Shown here piece after piece: positions 36,314 through 45,186 of a stretch of 60,733 nucleotides of DNA. Position 1 is the stretch's first letter. Each line of letters begins with the position of its first letter. Source of the stretch: JAQVEM01 sp964595565 (GTDB lineage Bacteria; Actinomycetota; Humimicrobiia; Humimicrobiales; Humimicrobiaceae); NCBI GenBank assembly GCA_964595565.1, contig CAZQQX010000007.1:1-60733 (forward strand), read 5' to 3'. Below the pieces are notes generated by a model. The model did not search any database. It saw only the letters and a program-made list of their open reading frames with translations, and was not told where the DNA came from. A program made the translations under genes and the position numbers.

Positions 36314-37855
36314 TTAATTATATGCCAGCCGGTTACCGCCTGATTTTTTTGCTTTATACATCAGGTCATCGACCTTCTTTAACAGCTCATCTATGCTGGA
36401 TTCATCTTTATATTCATAAATACCCATGCTGAGTGAAATAAATTCAATTGACTTTTGATTTAATTTGTTCAGGATTCTTTCGGCCATATCCCTGGCTTTA
36501 TCAATCTTAATTCTTGAAAAAATAATTACAAACTCATCCCCGCCGTATCTTCCCACTACATCTATATATTCCCTGGTATTGCTTTTAAATATATTAACAA
36601 TACCCTTTAACAATTTATCTCCTTCAAGATGGCCAAATGTATCATTATATTTCTTAAAACTATCTATATCCGTAAGTAACACACAAAAGGGTTCGTTATA
36701 CCTTTCATACCTTCTTATTTTCTCCCCCAATCTCTCAAAAATATACCTTATGTTGTAAGCCCCTGTCAGATAGTCAACCCACGACTGATTCCTGAGCTCT
36801 TCCTGGTAAAATCTATTGGAAGTTACATCCCTGAATATAGTTAACTTTCCTATCAAATTACCTCCCCTGTCATTAACCGGAGATATAACTGTGTCAAAAA
36901 TTTTTTCGGTTTTATTCATTATAAAATTCAAATCGGTTCTAAAATTTTTAACCCTGTTGTCTTCTAATTTTATTAAAAATTTTTCAAAATCTTCACTATT
37001 TTTAGCATAAGATAAAAGGGTTTCTTTTATAAGCTTATCCCGGTCAGTAAACAGCATCTCTTTTTCAGAAAAAATTTTTTTATATAAACACCTGTTAATC
37101 TGATTTATTTTCCCCTCACTGTCCGTGACCATTATACAGTCATCAACATTTTCAAATACTCTTTTTAAAGTTATATTTTGTATGTTATATCTGGAATTCA
37201 GTAAAGCAACAGCTATAAACAAAAATAAAGCAAGGTTCAAGATAGAGCTGGCAGGAATTACCCTTATTACACCTGTCAGGCCAAGGGGTCTGTATACGAC
37301 ATTTATCAGCAAAAATACCAAAAACCCGCACGCTATAAATATAATATTCCTATTATATTTATTTTCCTTATAATTCTTATAAATCCTGTTAAAAAGAATA
37401 ATATTAATTATTAAATAAATCGGAACAAGATAGAATATCCCTATTAAAACCTGCTCATCATAATGGGGCATATACCCAAAAGAAAATTTTTTAACCTGTA
37501 TAATTCTACCTGCCAGTAGATAAATAAAAATACCCAGCGGCAAAATAAGAAAGGCAAGTTTATACATTAGCTTTATCCTTGATAGCCGGTTACCAACAAA
37601 CCTGTTTATAAAATCAAAAAATAATAACGGGAAGACCAGTGTTGTTATTTCCATAAAATAAGCCCACGTGAGAGAATCCCGAAAATTACCACTGCCCAGG
37701 GTAAATATAATATATACCGAATTTAAGAATACTACTGCAGATAAAAAAGTAAATGAACCTGTGGCTTCTCTGAATGGTCTGTTATACAGACTAAAAATAA
37801 TTAAAGAAAATGAAAAGGCAGCAGTCATGAAAGAAATTAATATATACAGGTTCAT
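36314..37855 (-). CDS. Membrane diguanylate cyclase: 7TM sensor, PAS, GGDEF
   Basis: A predicted c-di-GMP synthase. The first 220 residues hold about seven membrane helices of the histidine-kinase 7TM sensor type. A PAS-like domain follows (about 225-345, with CIMVTDSEGKINQIN). The GGDEF domain has DSFKKYNDTFGHLEGDK for magnesium and substrate and an intact GGDEF at 438-442, so catalytic activity is likely. The inhibitory RxxD site five residues before GGDEF is not present (REYID, a one-residue offset), so product inhibition may be lost. It is convergent with the GltS-like gene; the signal sensed is unknown. Confidence 0.88.
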   Translation of the reverse strand: MNLYILISFMTAAFSFSLIIFSLYNRPFREATGSFTFLSAVVFLNSVYIIFTLGSGNFRDSLTWAYFMEITTLVFPLLFFDFINRFVGNRLSRIKLMYKLAFLILPLGIFIYLLAGRIIQVKKFSFGYMPHYDEQVLIGIFYLVPIYLIINIILFNRIYKNYKENKYNRNIIFIACGFLVFLLINVVYRPLGLTGVIRVIPASSILNLALFLFIAVALLNSRYNIQNITLKRVFENVDDCIMVTDSEGKINQINRCLYKKIFSEKEMLFTDRDKLIKETLLSYAKNSEDFEKFLIKLEDNRVKNFRTDLNFIMNKTEKIFDTVISPVNDRGGNLIGKLTIFRDVTSNRFYQEELRNQSWVDYLTGAYNIRYIFERLGEKIRRYERYNEPFCVLLTDIDSFKKYNDTFGHLEGDKLLKGIVNIFKSNTREYIDVVGRYGGDEFVIIFSRIKIDKARDMAERILNKLNQKSIEFISLSMGIYEYKDESSIDELLKKVDDLMYKAKKSGGNRLAYN

Positions 37856-38391
37856 ATTAGTTTAGGTTTAAATTAAATACAGGTTAAATAAAATCATTAT
37901 AAAAACATAAAAATCAAAAATTTTTTAATTTATATTCCTATTTATTGCGACTACAAACTATAGCATATAATTTTAAACTAATAAAGTTCAATTAAAAATA
38001 ATATAAACAATTTTTAATTAAATTAATAACATTAAAATCAATAAATAAAATAATCCAAAACAACTTCGGGGAAATATCAGACTACCTTCAAAATAAAACT
38101 CTTTAGTTATACACTATTACTTTAGAATTTAAATTCTGAATTAAAATCTCTATTCCGTATTTATAGCCCGGGATAGCATTTATACTGATAAAAAACCGTG
38201 AATTAACATAAAAAAGCACCATTAAATTTCCTAAAAATTTAATGGTGCTTATATTTGAAATACTTTAATAAATAAGAATAAAATTGTCAATGTTAAATAT
38301 TTTAATACTTTTCATTAATAACCTGCTCAATCAGATTGCCGGAATTCTCTGTAACCTGCCAGTCAAAAACTTAATCTTATTTTAGTAATTA
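37856..38391. other. Long A/T-rich non-coding stretch
   Basis: Apart from the terminator at 38214-38250 I see no gene, no repeat and no convincing RNA fold in this interval upstream of tRNA-Leu. It lies between the start of the GGDEF gene, so it should contain that gene's promoter, and the tRNA promoter. Confidence 0.4.
38214..38250 (-). terminator. Strong intrinsic terminator
   Basis: A perfect 16-bp stem (AAGCACCATTAAATTT and its complement) encloses a 5-base loop and is followed on the minus strand by TTTTTTATG. It is well placed to end the long his-pfkA transcript after it runs past the oppositely oriented tRNA. Confidence 0.75.
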
Positions 38392-38420
38392 TTGATAATA
38401 ATTTCTATAAATTGTATTAT
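38392..38420 (+). promoter_or_regulatory. Promoter of tRNA-Leu(CAA)
   Basis: TTGATA (38392-38397), a 17-bp spacer and TATTAT (38415-38420) form a good sigma-70-type promoter. It would start transcription a few bases before the mature tRNA 5' end at 38430. Confidence 0.6.
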
Positions 38421-38429
38421 TCTTTAAGC

Positions 38430-38518
38430 GCCGGAGTGGCGGAATTGGCAGACGCGCTGGACTCAAAATCCAGTGAACCGCGAGGTTCGTGTCGGTTCGA
38501 CCCCGACCTTCGGCACCA
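38430..38518 (+). tRNA. tRNA-Leu (CAA), CCA encoded
   Basis: Acceptor stem GCCGGAG/CTTCGGC with one G-U pair, anticodon stem CTGGA/TCCAG around loop CTCAAAA (anticodon CAA), a long variable arm, T-arm with GGTTCGACC, discriminator A and encoded CCA at 38516-38518. Its 3' end lies 1 bp from the stop codon of the oppositely oriented pfkA. Confidence 0.96.
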
Positions 38519-38519
38519 T

Positions 38520-39488
38520 CTAAAGAGCCAGGATATGGGCAAGCCTGTATAAATCTTTATCTATAATTTTTTTTACTCCAAAAATATCCTCAAAGCTGGA
38601 TATTACTATTTTCATGCTCCTTATCCCCACCATATAATCACTCTTACCTTCAAGCAACAAATCTACCGCTTTTTTGCCAAATTTAGCCGCAAGAATCCTA
38701 TCCATAGCAGATGGGGAACCGCCTCTCTGGACATGCCCGAGAACAGAAACCCTGACATCACTGCCGACCAGCAACTTAATTGATGAAGCCACCTCGGCTG
38801 CACTTCCTGCTCCCTCTGCCACTATGACCAGGGTATGCCTCTTGCCCGCTCTGTGGTTTTTTATTCTTTTTGCAATCTTAACCAGGTCAACTTTAATTTC
38901 GGGTATTAATATAAAATCTCCCCCGCATGCAATTCCGGTATTTACCGCAATAACCCCTGAATCTCTTCCCATAACTTCTATTACGAAAATTCTTTCATGT
39001 GAAGAAGCCGTATCCCTTATTTTAGATATAAGGTCAATTATCACATTAAGAGCGGTATCAAATCCTATGCTGTAATCAGTCCCTGCAATATCATTATCTA
39101 TGGTAGCCGGAATTCCAATAACCTGTATGTCCTGTTTGTGAAGTTCATGCGCGCCCCTGAAAGTGCCGTCTCCCCCAATCACAATCAAACCTTCAATATC
39201 ATTAGCTTTCAGATTATCAATTGCCTTTTTTTGCCCCTTTCTGGATTTAAATTCTTCTGACCTGGCGGAATAAAGAAAAGTTCCTCCCCTGTCAATAATC
39301 CCCCCGACCGAATTAGGGTCAAGCACTTTAAAATTATTACCTATCAGCCCCCTGTATCCTTCATAAAATCCATAAACTTCCAGTCCACGGTAAATGCTAT
39401 ATCTTGTAACTGTTCTTATGGTAGCATTCATCCCACTGGCATCTCCGCCGCTGGTAATAAGCGCGATCCTTCTTTTCTTTTTTACCAG
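38520..39488 (-). CDS. pfkA: 6-phosphofructokinase, ATP-type, non-canonical start
   Basis: Phosphorylates fructose 6-phosphate. The frame contains the nucleotide loop TSGGDASGMN (usual Pro replaced by Ser), GGDGTFRGA (glycine at the position typical of ATP rather than PPi enzymes), the catalytic TIDNDI, and HVQRGGSPSAMDR. The first ATG in frame (39431) lies inside the nucleotide loop, which would remove an essential part. No ATG, GTG or TTG precedes it, but GGAGG (39497-39501) stands 8 bases before CTG at 39488 and 5 before ATT at 39491. I chose CTG: it gives VKKKRRIALITSGGD, the right family length. The site overlaps the end of hisIE, so translation is probably coupled. Confidence 0.85.
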   Translation of the reverse strand: MVKKKRRIALITSGGDASGMNATIRTVTRYSIYRGLEVYGFYEGYRGLIGNNFKVLDPNSVGGIIDRGGTFLYSARSEEFKSRKGQKKAIDNLKANDIEGLIVIGGDGTFRGAHELHKQDIQVIGIPATIDNDIAGTDYSIGFDTALNVIIDLISKIRDTASSHERIFVIEVMGRDSGVIAVNTGIACGGDFILIPEIKVDLVKIAKRIKNHRAGKRHTLVIVAEGAGSAAEVASSIKLLVGSDVRVSVLGHVQRGGSPSAMDRILAAKFGKKAVDLLLEGKSDYMVGIRSMKIVISSFEDIFGVKKIIDKDLYRLAHILAL

Positions 39489-39490
39489 AA

Positions 39491-40150
39491 TTATTCCCTC
39501 CGCTTTCTTCTGCTTTTTAATTCCTCGAATACTTCTTCCAGGGTAATCTTTTTCTCCACCATCATAACAATAAGATGATAAATCATATCGGCTATTTCAT
39601 TTATGGAATCCTGTTTTTTCTGATGTTTTGCCGCCAAAATCACTTCCATACTTTCCTCGCCAAATTTTTTTATTATCTCATCCAGGCCTTTCTTATGCAG
39701 ACTATAAGTATAAGAATCCAAAACTTTTTTTTCTATCCTCTCACCAACTATACTGTATAATTCATCAAGCACACTCTCTTTTTTACTTTCTTTAAAATAT
39801 CTCTCAAAATCAAGGTCCTTTTCAATATCCCTGAGCTCTCTGTAAAAACAACTCCTGTTGCCTGTATGACATGCATTACCAATCTGCTCCACACTAATAA
39901 GCAAAGCATTGCCATAACAGTCATATCTTATATTTTTTATTTTTTGTATATTCCCCGATGTTTCCCCTTTATTCCAGAGCTTTTTCCTTGACCTGCTCCA
40001 GAACCAGGTTGTACCCGTCTCCAGACTCTTTTTTAATGATTCCTTACTCATATAAGCCAGCATGAGTACATCCCCGGATAAATAATCCTGGATAATTGCG
40101 GGCATCAGCCCAATTTTTTTATCTTCAGCTTTTTTTATTTTATTACTCAT
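39491..40150 (-). CDS. hisIE: Bifunctional phosphoribosyl-AMP cyclohydrolase / phosphoribosyl-ATP pyrophosphatase
   Basis: Catalyses steps two and three of histidine synthesis. The N-terminal HisI domain has AYMSKESLKKSLETG, WSRSRKKLWNKG and ACHTGNRSCF with the zinc cysteines; the C-terminal HisE domain (about 120-219) has KFGEESMEVILAAK and EIADMIYHLIVMM. The conserved acidic D-C-D-x-D motif of HisI reads D-C-Y-G-N here, so two metal-binding Asp are changed; the gene codes it clearly. GGAG lies 8 bases before the ATG. It follows hisF and is followed at once by pfkA. Confidence 0.93.
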   Translation of the reverse strand: MSNKIKKAEDKKIGLMPAIIQDYLSGDVLMLAYMSKESLKKSLETGTTWFWSRSRKKLWNKGETSGNIQKIKNIRYDCYGNALLISVEQIGNACHTGNRSCFYRELRDIEKDLDFERYFKESKKESVLDELYSIVGERIEKKVLDSYTYSLHKKGLDEIIKKFGEESMEVILAAKHQKKQDSINEIADMIYHLIVMMVEKKITLEEVFEELKSRRKRRE

Positions 40151-40278
40151 TTTTATACTCCACTAACTCCCCGGCTTTTATTTTAAAAATTATTTAATGT
40201 TTAAATAATAACATGACAGCATTTCAAAATCTCATAATCTTTCGACTAAATAATATCTAAACTACCGATTATTTTTGC

Positions 40279-41037
40279 TTATATCCTAACATTTATACCT
40301 TCGGATTTCAGAAACTCTTTTGCTTCTCTTATACTGTGCTGGCCATAATGGAATATAGATGCCACCAGTACCGCATCGGCATTTGCATGCTTTATTACAT
40401 CTCTCAGGTGTTCCAGTTTCCCGGCTCCGCCCGAGGCTATAACCGGTATATTTACATTTGAGGTAACGGCACGTGTAAGGTCAATATCATACCCGTCCTT
40501 TGTACCATCCTTATCCATACTTGTCAGCAATATTTCTCCGGCCCCCAGCTCTTCAACTTTCTTTGCCCATTCCACGGCGTCCACACCCACCGGAGTCCTT
40601 CCTCCATTTAAATATACTTCCCAGAAATCTTTACTCCTGTATTTTGCATCAATTGCAACTACTATACACTGGCTGCCAAAAATCTTTGATGCTTCGGTTA
40701 TCAGGCCGGGATTCTTAAATGCAGAAGTATTTATAGAAATTTTATCCGCACCCTTCTTCAATATCTCTCTTATATGCTCTATGCTGCTTATACCGCCCCC
40801 TATAGTATAGGGTATAAATACCTTCTCTGCAGTTTTGCTTGCAAGGTCAACAACTGTCCTTCTATTTTCGTGCGATGCTGTTATATCCAGAAATACTATC
40901 TCGTCAGCTCCTTCTCTATCATAAAAGGCTGCCAGCTCAACGGGGTCTCCTGCATCCCTTATATTTACAAAATGTACCCCCTTAACAACTCTTCCCCTGT
41001 CTACATCCAGACAGGGAATAATCCTTTTAGTTATCAT
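40279..41037 (-). CDS. hisF: Imidazole glycerol phosphate synthase cyclase subunit
   Basis: TIM-barrel partner of HisH that makes imidazole glycerol phosphate and AICAR from PRFAR and ammonia. The N-terminal RIIPCLDVDRGRVVKG, catalytic aspartates (CLDVD and SMDKDGTKDGYD) and phosphate loops VIASGGAGKLEH and VASIFHYGQH are all present. The 252-residue length is standard. It overlaps the 3' end of hisA by 11 bp, so the two are translationally coupled. Confidence 0.97.
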   Translation of the reverse strand: MITKRIIPCLDVDRGRVVKGVHFVNIRDAGDPVELAAFYDREGADEIVFLDITASHENRRTVVDLASKTAEKVFIPYTIGGGISSIEHIREILKKGADKISINTSAFKNPGLITEASKIFGSQCIVVAIDAKYRSKDFWEVYLNGGRTPVGVDAVEWAKKVEELGAGEILLTSMDKDGTKDGYDIDLTRAVTSNVNIPVIASGGAGKLEHLRDVIKHANADAVLVASIFHYGQHSIREAKEFLKSEGINVRI

Positions 41038-41770
41038 TTCCCATCCCCATCCTTATCGCCTGTTTAAGGCTTATTTTAGTATCTTTTTCATATAAAGCTT
41101 TTCCTATTATTACTCCGCTAATTCCCATATTTTCAATTTTCTTAAGGTTGACGATATCTGCCAGACTCCCGATTCCCCCGGCAATTATAAACTTCAATCC
41201 CGAACTTTTTAAAATTTCCTTTATAAAATCAAGATTAATTCCTTTAAGGGTCCCATCCCTTGATATATCAGTAATAATTGCCTGCCCGGAACCCAGACTA
41301 TCAAGCCTGCCTGTAATCTCAAATATACTCATTCCAGATTTACTCTGCCAGCCGTTTTTAAATATAATCCCATCTTTCCCGTAATCAAGACTTATAATAA
41401 CCCTATCTTTATATTTTGTAATGCTTCCTTCCAGAAAATTAGCATCCTCTATTGCGCCGGTCCCCAGTATAACCCTGTCCACACCTTCTTCTATAACTTT
41501 TTTAACTGATTCTTCATCCCTGACACCGCCGCCATATTGTATCTTTACATCTATTTCCCTTTTTATTTGAGAAACAACTTTCAAATTCTTTAACTTACCC
41601 GTACGCGCGCCATCAAGGTCAATTACATGCAGCCATGTCGCACCCTGTCTCCTCCATTCTTCAGCCACTTCAACCGGGTTATAAGAATACTTTTTTTTGG
41701 TATCAAATCTTCCTTCTGTCAGCCTTACACAGGCGCCGTCAATTACATCTATGGCAGGTATTACTATCAT
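41027..41770 (-). CDS. hisA: Phosphoribosylformimino-5-aminoimidazole carboxamide ribotide isomerase
   Basis: TIM-barrel isomerase of histidine synthesis, homologous to HisF. It shows MIVIPAIDVIDGACVRL with the catalytic Asp, QYGGGVRDEESV, a TDISRDGTLKG loop with the second Asp, and the phosphate loop IIAGGIGSLADI. The 247-residue length is standard. It lies in the order hisH-hisA-hisF. Confidence 0.97.
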   Translation of the reverse strand: MIVIPAIDVIDGACVRLTEGRFDTKKKYSYNPVEVAEEWRRQGATWLHVIDLDGARTGKLKNLKVVSQIKREIDVKIQYGGGVRDEESVKKVIEEGVDRVILGTGAIEDANFLEGSITKYKDRVIISLDYGKDGIIFKNGWQSKSGMSIFEITGRLDSLGSGQAIITDISRDGTLKGINLDFIKEILKSSGLKFIIAGGIGSLADIVNLKKIENMGISGVIIGKALYEKDTKISLKQAIRMGMGNDN

Positions 41771-41853
41771 TTCGTTTGCCTTACTCTTTTATTTTAAATC
41801 CAGTAAAGATTTCTATTTATCGGACCCGGTTCCGGAACGACATTTTCATTGCT

Positions 41854-42474
41854 CTAACCATTTTTTCCCCGCACCAGATTCCAGAAATTTTTCAGTATCT
41901 TAATACCGCTGTTGCTGCTTTTTTCGGGATGGAACTGCAGCCCATAAATATTACCATATTCTACACCCGCAGTTAATTGAATGCTATAATCAGTGGTACA
42001 GGTAATTATATCTCTGTCCCCGGGTATAACATAGTATGAGTGAACAAAATAAAAATGTTCCCCTTTTCTTACCCCGGAAAACAATTTACTGTCCCCTTTT
42101 AACATTTTTAATTGATTCCATCCAATATGAGGTATCTTTACCCCGGGGGGAATTTTATCCACATATCCTTTTAATAAATTTATACCCCTGCTTTTCCCAT
42201 CTTCAAGGCTATACTCAAAAAGAAGCTGCATACCCAGGCATATTCCCAGAAAAGGCTTTTTCCCTATATTCTTTTTTAATTCATCAACCAGCTTTAATTT
42301 TTTAAGATTTTTATAAGCATCTTTAAATGCTCCTACGCCCGGCAGCACTATTGCTCCTGCATTTTTAATAGTCAGCAGGCTGCTGGTTGTTTTTACATCT
42401 GCGCCAATTCTCTTAAAAGCATTTTCAACACTTTTTATATTACCCGTATAATAATTTACAATTGCAATATACAT
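41854..42474 (-). CDS. hisH: Imidazole glycerol phosphate synthase glutaminase subunit
   Basis: Class I glutamine amidotransferase that supplies ammonia to HisF. The catalytic triad is visible: nucleophile Cys in FLGICLGMQLLFE and His-x-Glu in GLQFHPEKSS. NYYTGNIKSVENAF at the N-terminus and LPGVGAF form the oxyanion region. The 206-residue length is standard. It is separated from hisA by 83 bp. Confidence 0.96.
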   Translation of the reverse strand: MYIAIVNYYTGNIKSVENAFKRIGADVKTTSSLLTIKNAGAIVLPGVGAFKDAYKNLKKLKLVDELKKNIGKKPFLGICLGMQLLFEYSLEDGKSRGINLLKGYVDKIPPGVKIPHIGWNQLKMLKGDSKLFSGVRKGEHFYFVHSYYVIPGDRDIITCTTDYSIQLTAGVEYGNIYGLQFHPEKSSNSGIKILKNFWNLVRGKNG

Positions 42475-42546
42475 GACCTGTTCCCTTTAACTTTCTTATA
42501 ATTGATTTACACCAGGCACTATTAAGTTAGGATTAGCATCCAGTTT

Positions 42547-43146
42547 TTATATTAAACCTTTGGTTGAAGGTATGGAATTAACCCCTTTCCTTCTGCTTGC
42601 TTCATGAAGCACAATACCAGAAGCTTTAAAAATCGCTTCTATGATATGATGGGAATTTAATCCGGTGTTTTTATTTATATGAAGATTTATAAAACTATTA
42701 CTCACCAGAGCTCTAAAAAAATCTTCCACTATATCAGTTTCAAAACCATCAATTATCTCATATTCTATGTCAACGCTGTATCTCAGATAGGCTCTTCCTC
42801 CAATATCTATAGAAACCGATACTTCTGCATCGTCCATAGGAAGCAATATACTTCCAAATCTCTTAATTCCGCTTTTATCTTTTAAACACTCAAATAGAGC
42901 TTTCCCCAGACATATACCCACATCTTCAACCAGGTGGTGACAGTCCACCTCCAGGTCACCGGAAGCTTTAATATTCATATTAAAATTACCATGCCTGGTA
43001 AAACTCTCCAGCATATGGTCAAAAAAAGGTATGGAGGTCTTTATATTCGCCACACCACTACCATCAAGGTCAAATTCCAGTTTAATATCTGTTTCTTTAG
43101 TTTTTCTTGATATTTTTGTTTTTCTTTCCATTTTTTCTTTTTTCAT
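42547..43146 (-). CDS. hisB: Imidazoleglycerol-phosphate dehydratase
   Basis: Manganese enzyme that dehydrates imidazole glycerol phosphate. The metal-binding HHLVEDVGICLG and NSHHIIEAIFK repeats and FFDHMLESFTRHG are all present. At 199 residues it is the monofunctional form without a histidinol-phosphatase domain. Its ATG overlaps the hisG stop in an ATGA, so coupling is likely. hisD and hisC, which usually stand between hisG and hisB, are absent. Confidence 0.96.
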   Translation of the reverse strand: MKKEKMERKTKISRKTKETDIKLEFDLDGSGVANIKTSIPFFDHMLESFTRHGNFNMNIKASGDLEVDCHHLVEDVGICLGKALFECLKDKSGIKRFGSILLPMDDAEVSVSIDIGGRAYLRYSVDIEYEIIDGFETDIVEDFFRALVSNSFINLHINKNTGLNSHHIIEAIFKASGIVLHEASRRKGVNSIPSTKGLI

Positions 43147-43793
43147 TTTATAACATTCTTAATTTGATTTATAAAATTATTTATTAAACTATACTTAACT
43201 CTGTAACTCGTAATATTGGCAATCATCCTTGTAGTTGACACTGCAATCTCTTCCATTTCAACCAGATTATTCTCTTCCAGAGTCCTGCCGGTTGATGTAA
43301 TGTCCAGTATCTCATCCGCAATCCCCAGCACAGGAGCAAGTTCTACCGAACCGTGCAGTTTTATAATTTCTGCCTGTATGCCCTTTTCATCAAAATATTT
43401 CTTTGCAATATTTGGATAACTGGTGGCAACTTTTACCATACCGAAATGTCTGTAATGCTCTTTTACCTTTTCTACCCCATCTTTTAATGTTGCAAGTATT
43501 ATCCTGCATCTCCCATTCTTTAAATCCAGTAGCTCGTACACCCTGCTTTCCTTCTCCATTAACGCATCCTTGCCTGAAAAACCTATGTCGCAGGCTCCAT
43601 GCTCAACATACACGGGAATATCCATGGGCCTGGAGATAATATACTGTATCAGGTCCCTTCCGGAATATATGGAAAGTTTTCTGTTGTCTTCCAGCAGAAA
43701 ATCCACATCATAGCCCGCTCTTCCCAGTAATTCCACACAGGGCTCAAATAAATATCCCTTGGGAATAGCAATTTTTATTATTTCTTTACCCAT
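43143..43793 (-). CDS. hisG: ATP phosphoribosyltransferase, short form
   Basis: Catalyses the first step of histidine synthesis. The 216-residue length lacks the C-terminal regulatory domain, so it is the short HisG that works with HisZ, encoded directly upstream (1-bp overlap). IAIPKGYLF at the N-terminus, DIGFSGKDAL and the PRPP-binding ILDITSTGRTLEENNL are present. Confidence 0.96.
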   Translation of the reverse strand: MGKEIIKIAIPKGYLFEPCVELLGRAGYDVDFLLEDNRKLSIYSGRDLIQYIISRPMDIPVYVEHGACDIGFSGKDALMEKESRVYELLDLKNGRCRIILATLKDGVEKVKEHYRHFGMVKVATSYPNIAKKYFDEKGIQAEIIKLHGSVELAPVLGIADEILDITSTGRTLEENNLVEMEEIAVSTTRMIANITSYRVKYSLINNFINQIKNVIK

Positions 43794-45073
43794 TATCCCT
43801 TACTTATCCCTTTTATAAAATCACTTACTTTTTCTTCTTTTTTTATATTTTTATTAACATCAATTACTTTTAAACTCTCAAACCCCGATTTAACCTCAAC
43901 AATAAAACTGTACTTTTTCTCTTTCGCAAACTCTTCCAGTCCGGGTCTATCTTCATAACATAGCTCAACCACAACACCTTTCCTGTGCAATTTCCGGGCC
44001 AGTTCAATCAATTTTATTGAACCCATGCTATTCCCAGAGCACTCCAATTTCAACAAAATTTTCAAATTTTCTTTACTTTCCAATCCTCCAATAGCTTTAT
44101 GCGTCAGATCAATATCAAGAGCAAATCCAGTGGCAGGAATATCCTTTCCAAACTTTTTTATCAGCTTATCATATCTGCCGCCGCTGCCTATAATATCATT
44201 CAAATAGGGGCAGTAAACCTCGAACAACAGGCCGGTATAATAATCAAAATCCCTTATAATGCTGAAATCAGTCATAAGATAGCCCCTGTAATCAAGCCCG
44301 GTAAGTATGTCATTTACTTTTTTAATGTAATTAAAACTCTCAATAATTTTCCGGTCCTCAATGCCGGATATTAAATCAGCAATTCTGCTCACATCAACTT
44401 CGGGCTGAAGTGATTGTATAAAAACTTCTGCTTTTTTCTTATCCTTCTTCTCCAGATTTCGTTCCAGTGCAACAAAGTCCTTCAATATGACTTTTTTCCT
44501 GATATAATCCCTTTCCTTTACATCAAATTTGAACCAGTCGCATAATCCTTCAATAAACTCCACATGTCCGAGTCCTATTTTATAATCTCTTACATCTAAC
44601 TCATTTAAAATATTTATTAATATAATCAGAACTTCAATATCTGCTATCATGCTGTTCTTAAAACCTATAAGCTCCAGCCCTGCCTGGTTATAGATACGCC
44701 TTACACCTCTCTGAACGCCCGATTGCCTGAACGAGTCCGCAAAATAACAAAATCTTGCCGGCAATTGATTTTCCCTGATTCTCATCCCCGCAACTCTGGC
44801 TATGGGTATAGTCATATCGCTCCTGAGAGACACGGGGCTCCCATCCACATCAAAAAAATTAATCAGCTTATCCTTCCAGTTCTTACCGGCCCCGACTGAT
44901 ATATTTTTAGTATATTCAAATATGGGTGTATTGACCTCGCCATAGCCCCAGAGCTTAAACTCTCTGCCTATTATTTCCTTTATCTTATTTCTTTCATCTG
45001 TTTCGGGGGGAAGTATATCCCGCATCCCGGATGGTAGCTTTATGACCTGACTGTCTTTCTTGCTTTCAAACAT
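43793..45073 (-). CDS. hisZ: ATP phosphoribosyltransferase regulatory subunit HisZ
   Basis: A paralogue of histidyl-tRNA synthetase that activates the short HisG and confers histidine feedback. It has a class II synthetase core: LPSGMRDILPPET near residue 15, a motif 2 region SLRSDMTIPIARV and FCYFADSFRQSGVQRGVRR, and motif 3 TGFALDIDLTHKA, plus a C-terminal anticodon-like domain. Proximity to a short hisG and the degenerate motifs make HisZ rather than HisS the better call, although hisS cannot be excluded by eye. It is the first gene of the his run. Confidence 0.9.
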   Translation of the reverse strand: MFESKKDSQVIKLPSGMRDILPPETDERNKIKEIIGREFKLWGYGEVNTPIFEYTKNISVGAGKNWKDKLINFFDVDGSPVSLRSDMTIPIARVAGMRIRENQLPARFCYFADSFRQSGVQRGVRRIYNQAGLELIGFKNSMIADIEVLIILINILNELDVRDYKIGLGHVEFIEGLCDWFKFDVKERDYIRKKVILKDFVALERNLEKKDKKKAEVFIQSLQPEVDVSRIADLISGIEDRKIIESFNYIKKVNDILTGLDYRGYLMTDFSIIRDFDYYTGLLFEVYCPYLNDIIGSGGRYDKLIKKFGKDIPATGFALDIDLTHKAIGGLESKENLKILLKLECSGNSMGSIKLIELARKLHRKGVVVELCYEDRPGLEEFAKEKKYSFIVEVKSGFESLKVIDVNKNIKKEEKVSDFIKGISKG

Positions 45074-45186
45074 TTTTTTATTTCGCTATTAAATATGAAA
45101 AAAGTATTTTATCACACTACAATACTTTTAAAAAAGTCTTAATCTTATATTTTATAATAATGGCATTTTTATCATAATATTTGTTC

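Noticed and set aside
38520..39431. pfkA starting at ATG 39431
   Set aside because: This start would cut the conserved nucleotide loop in half, although it is the first standard codon in frame.
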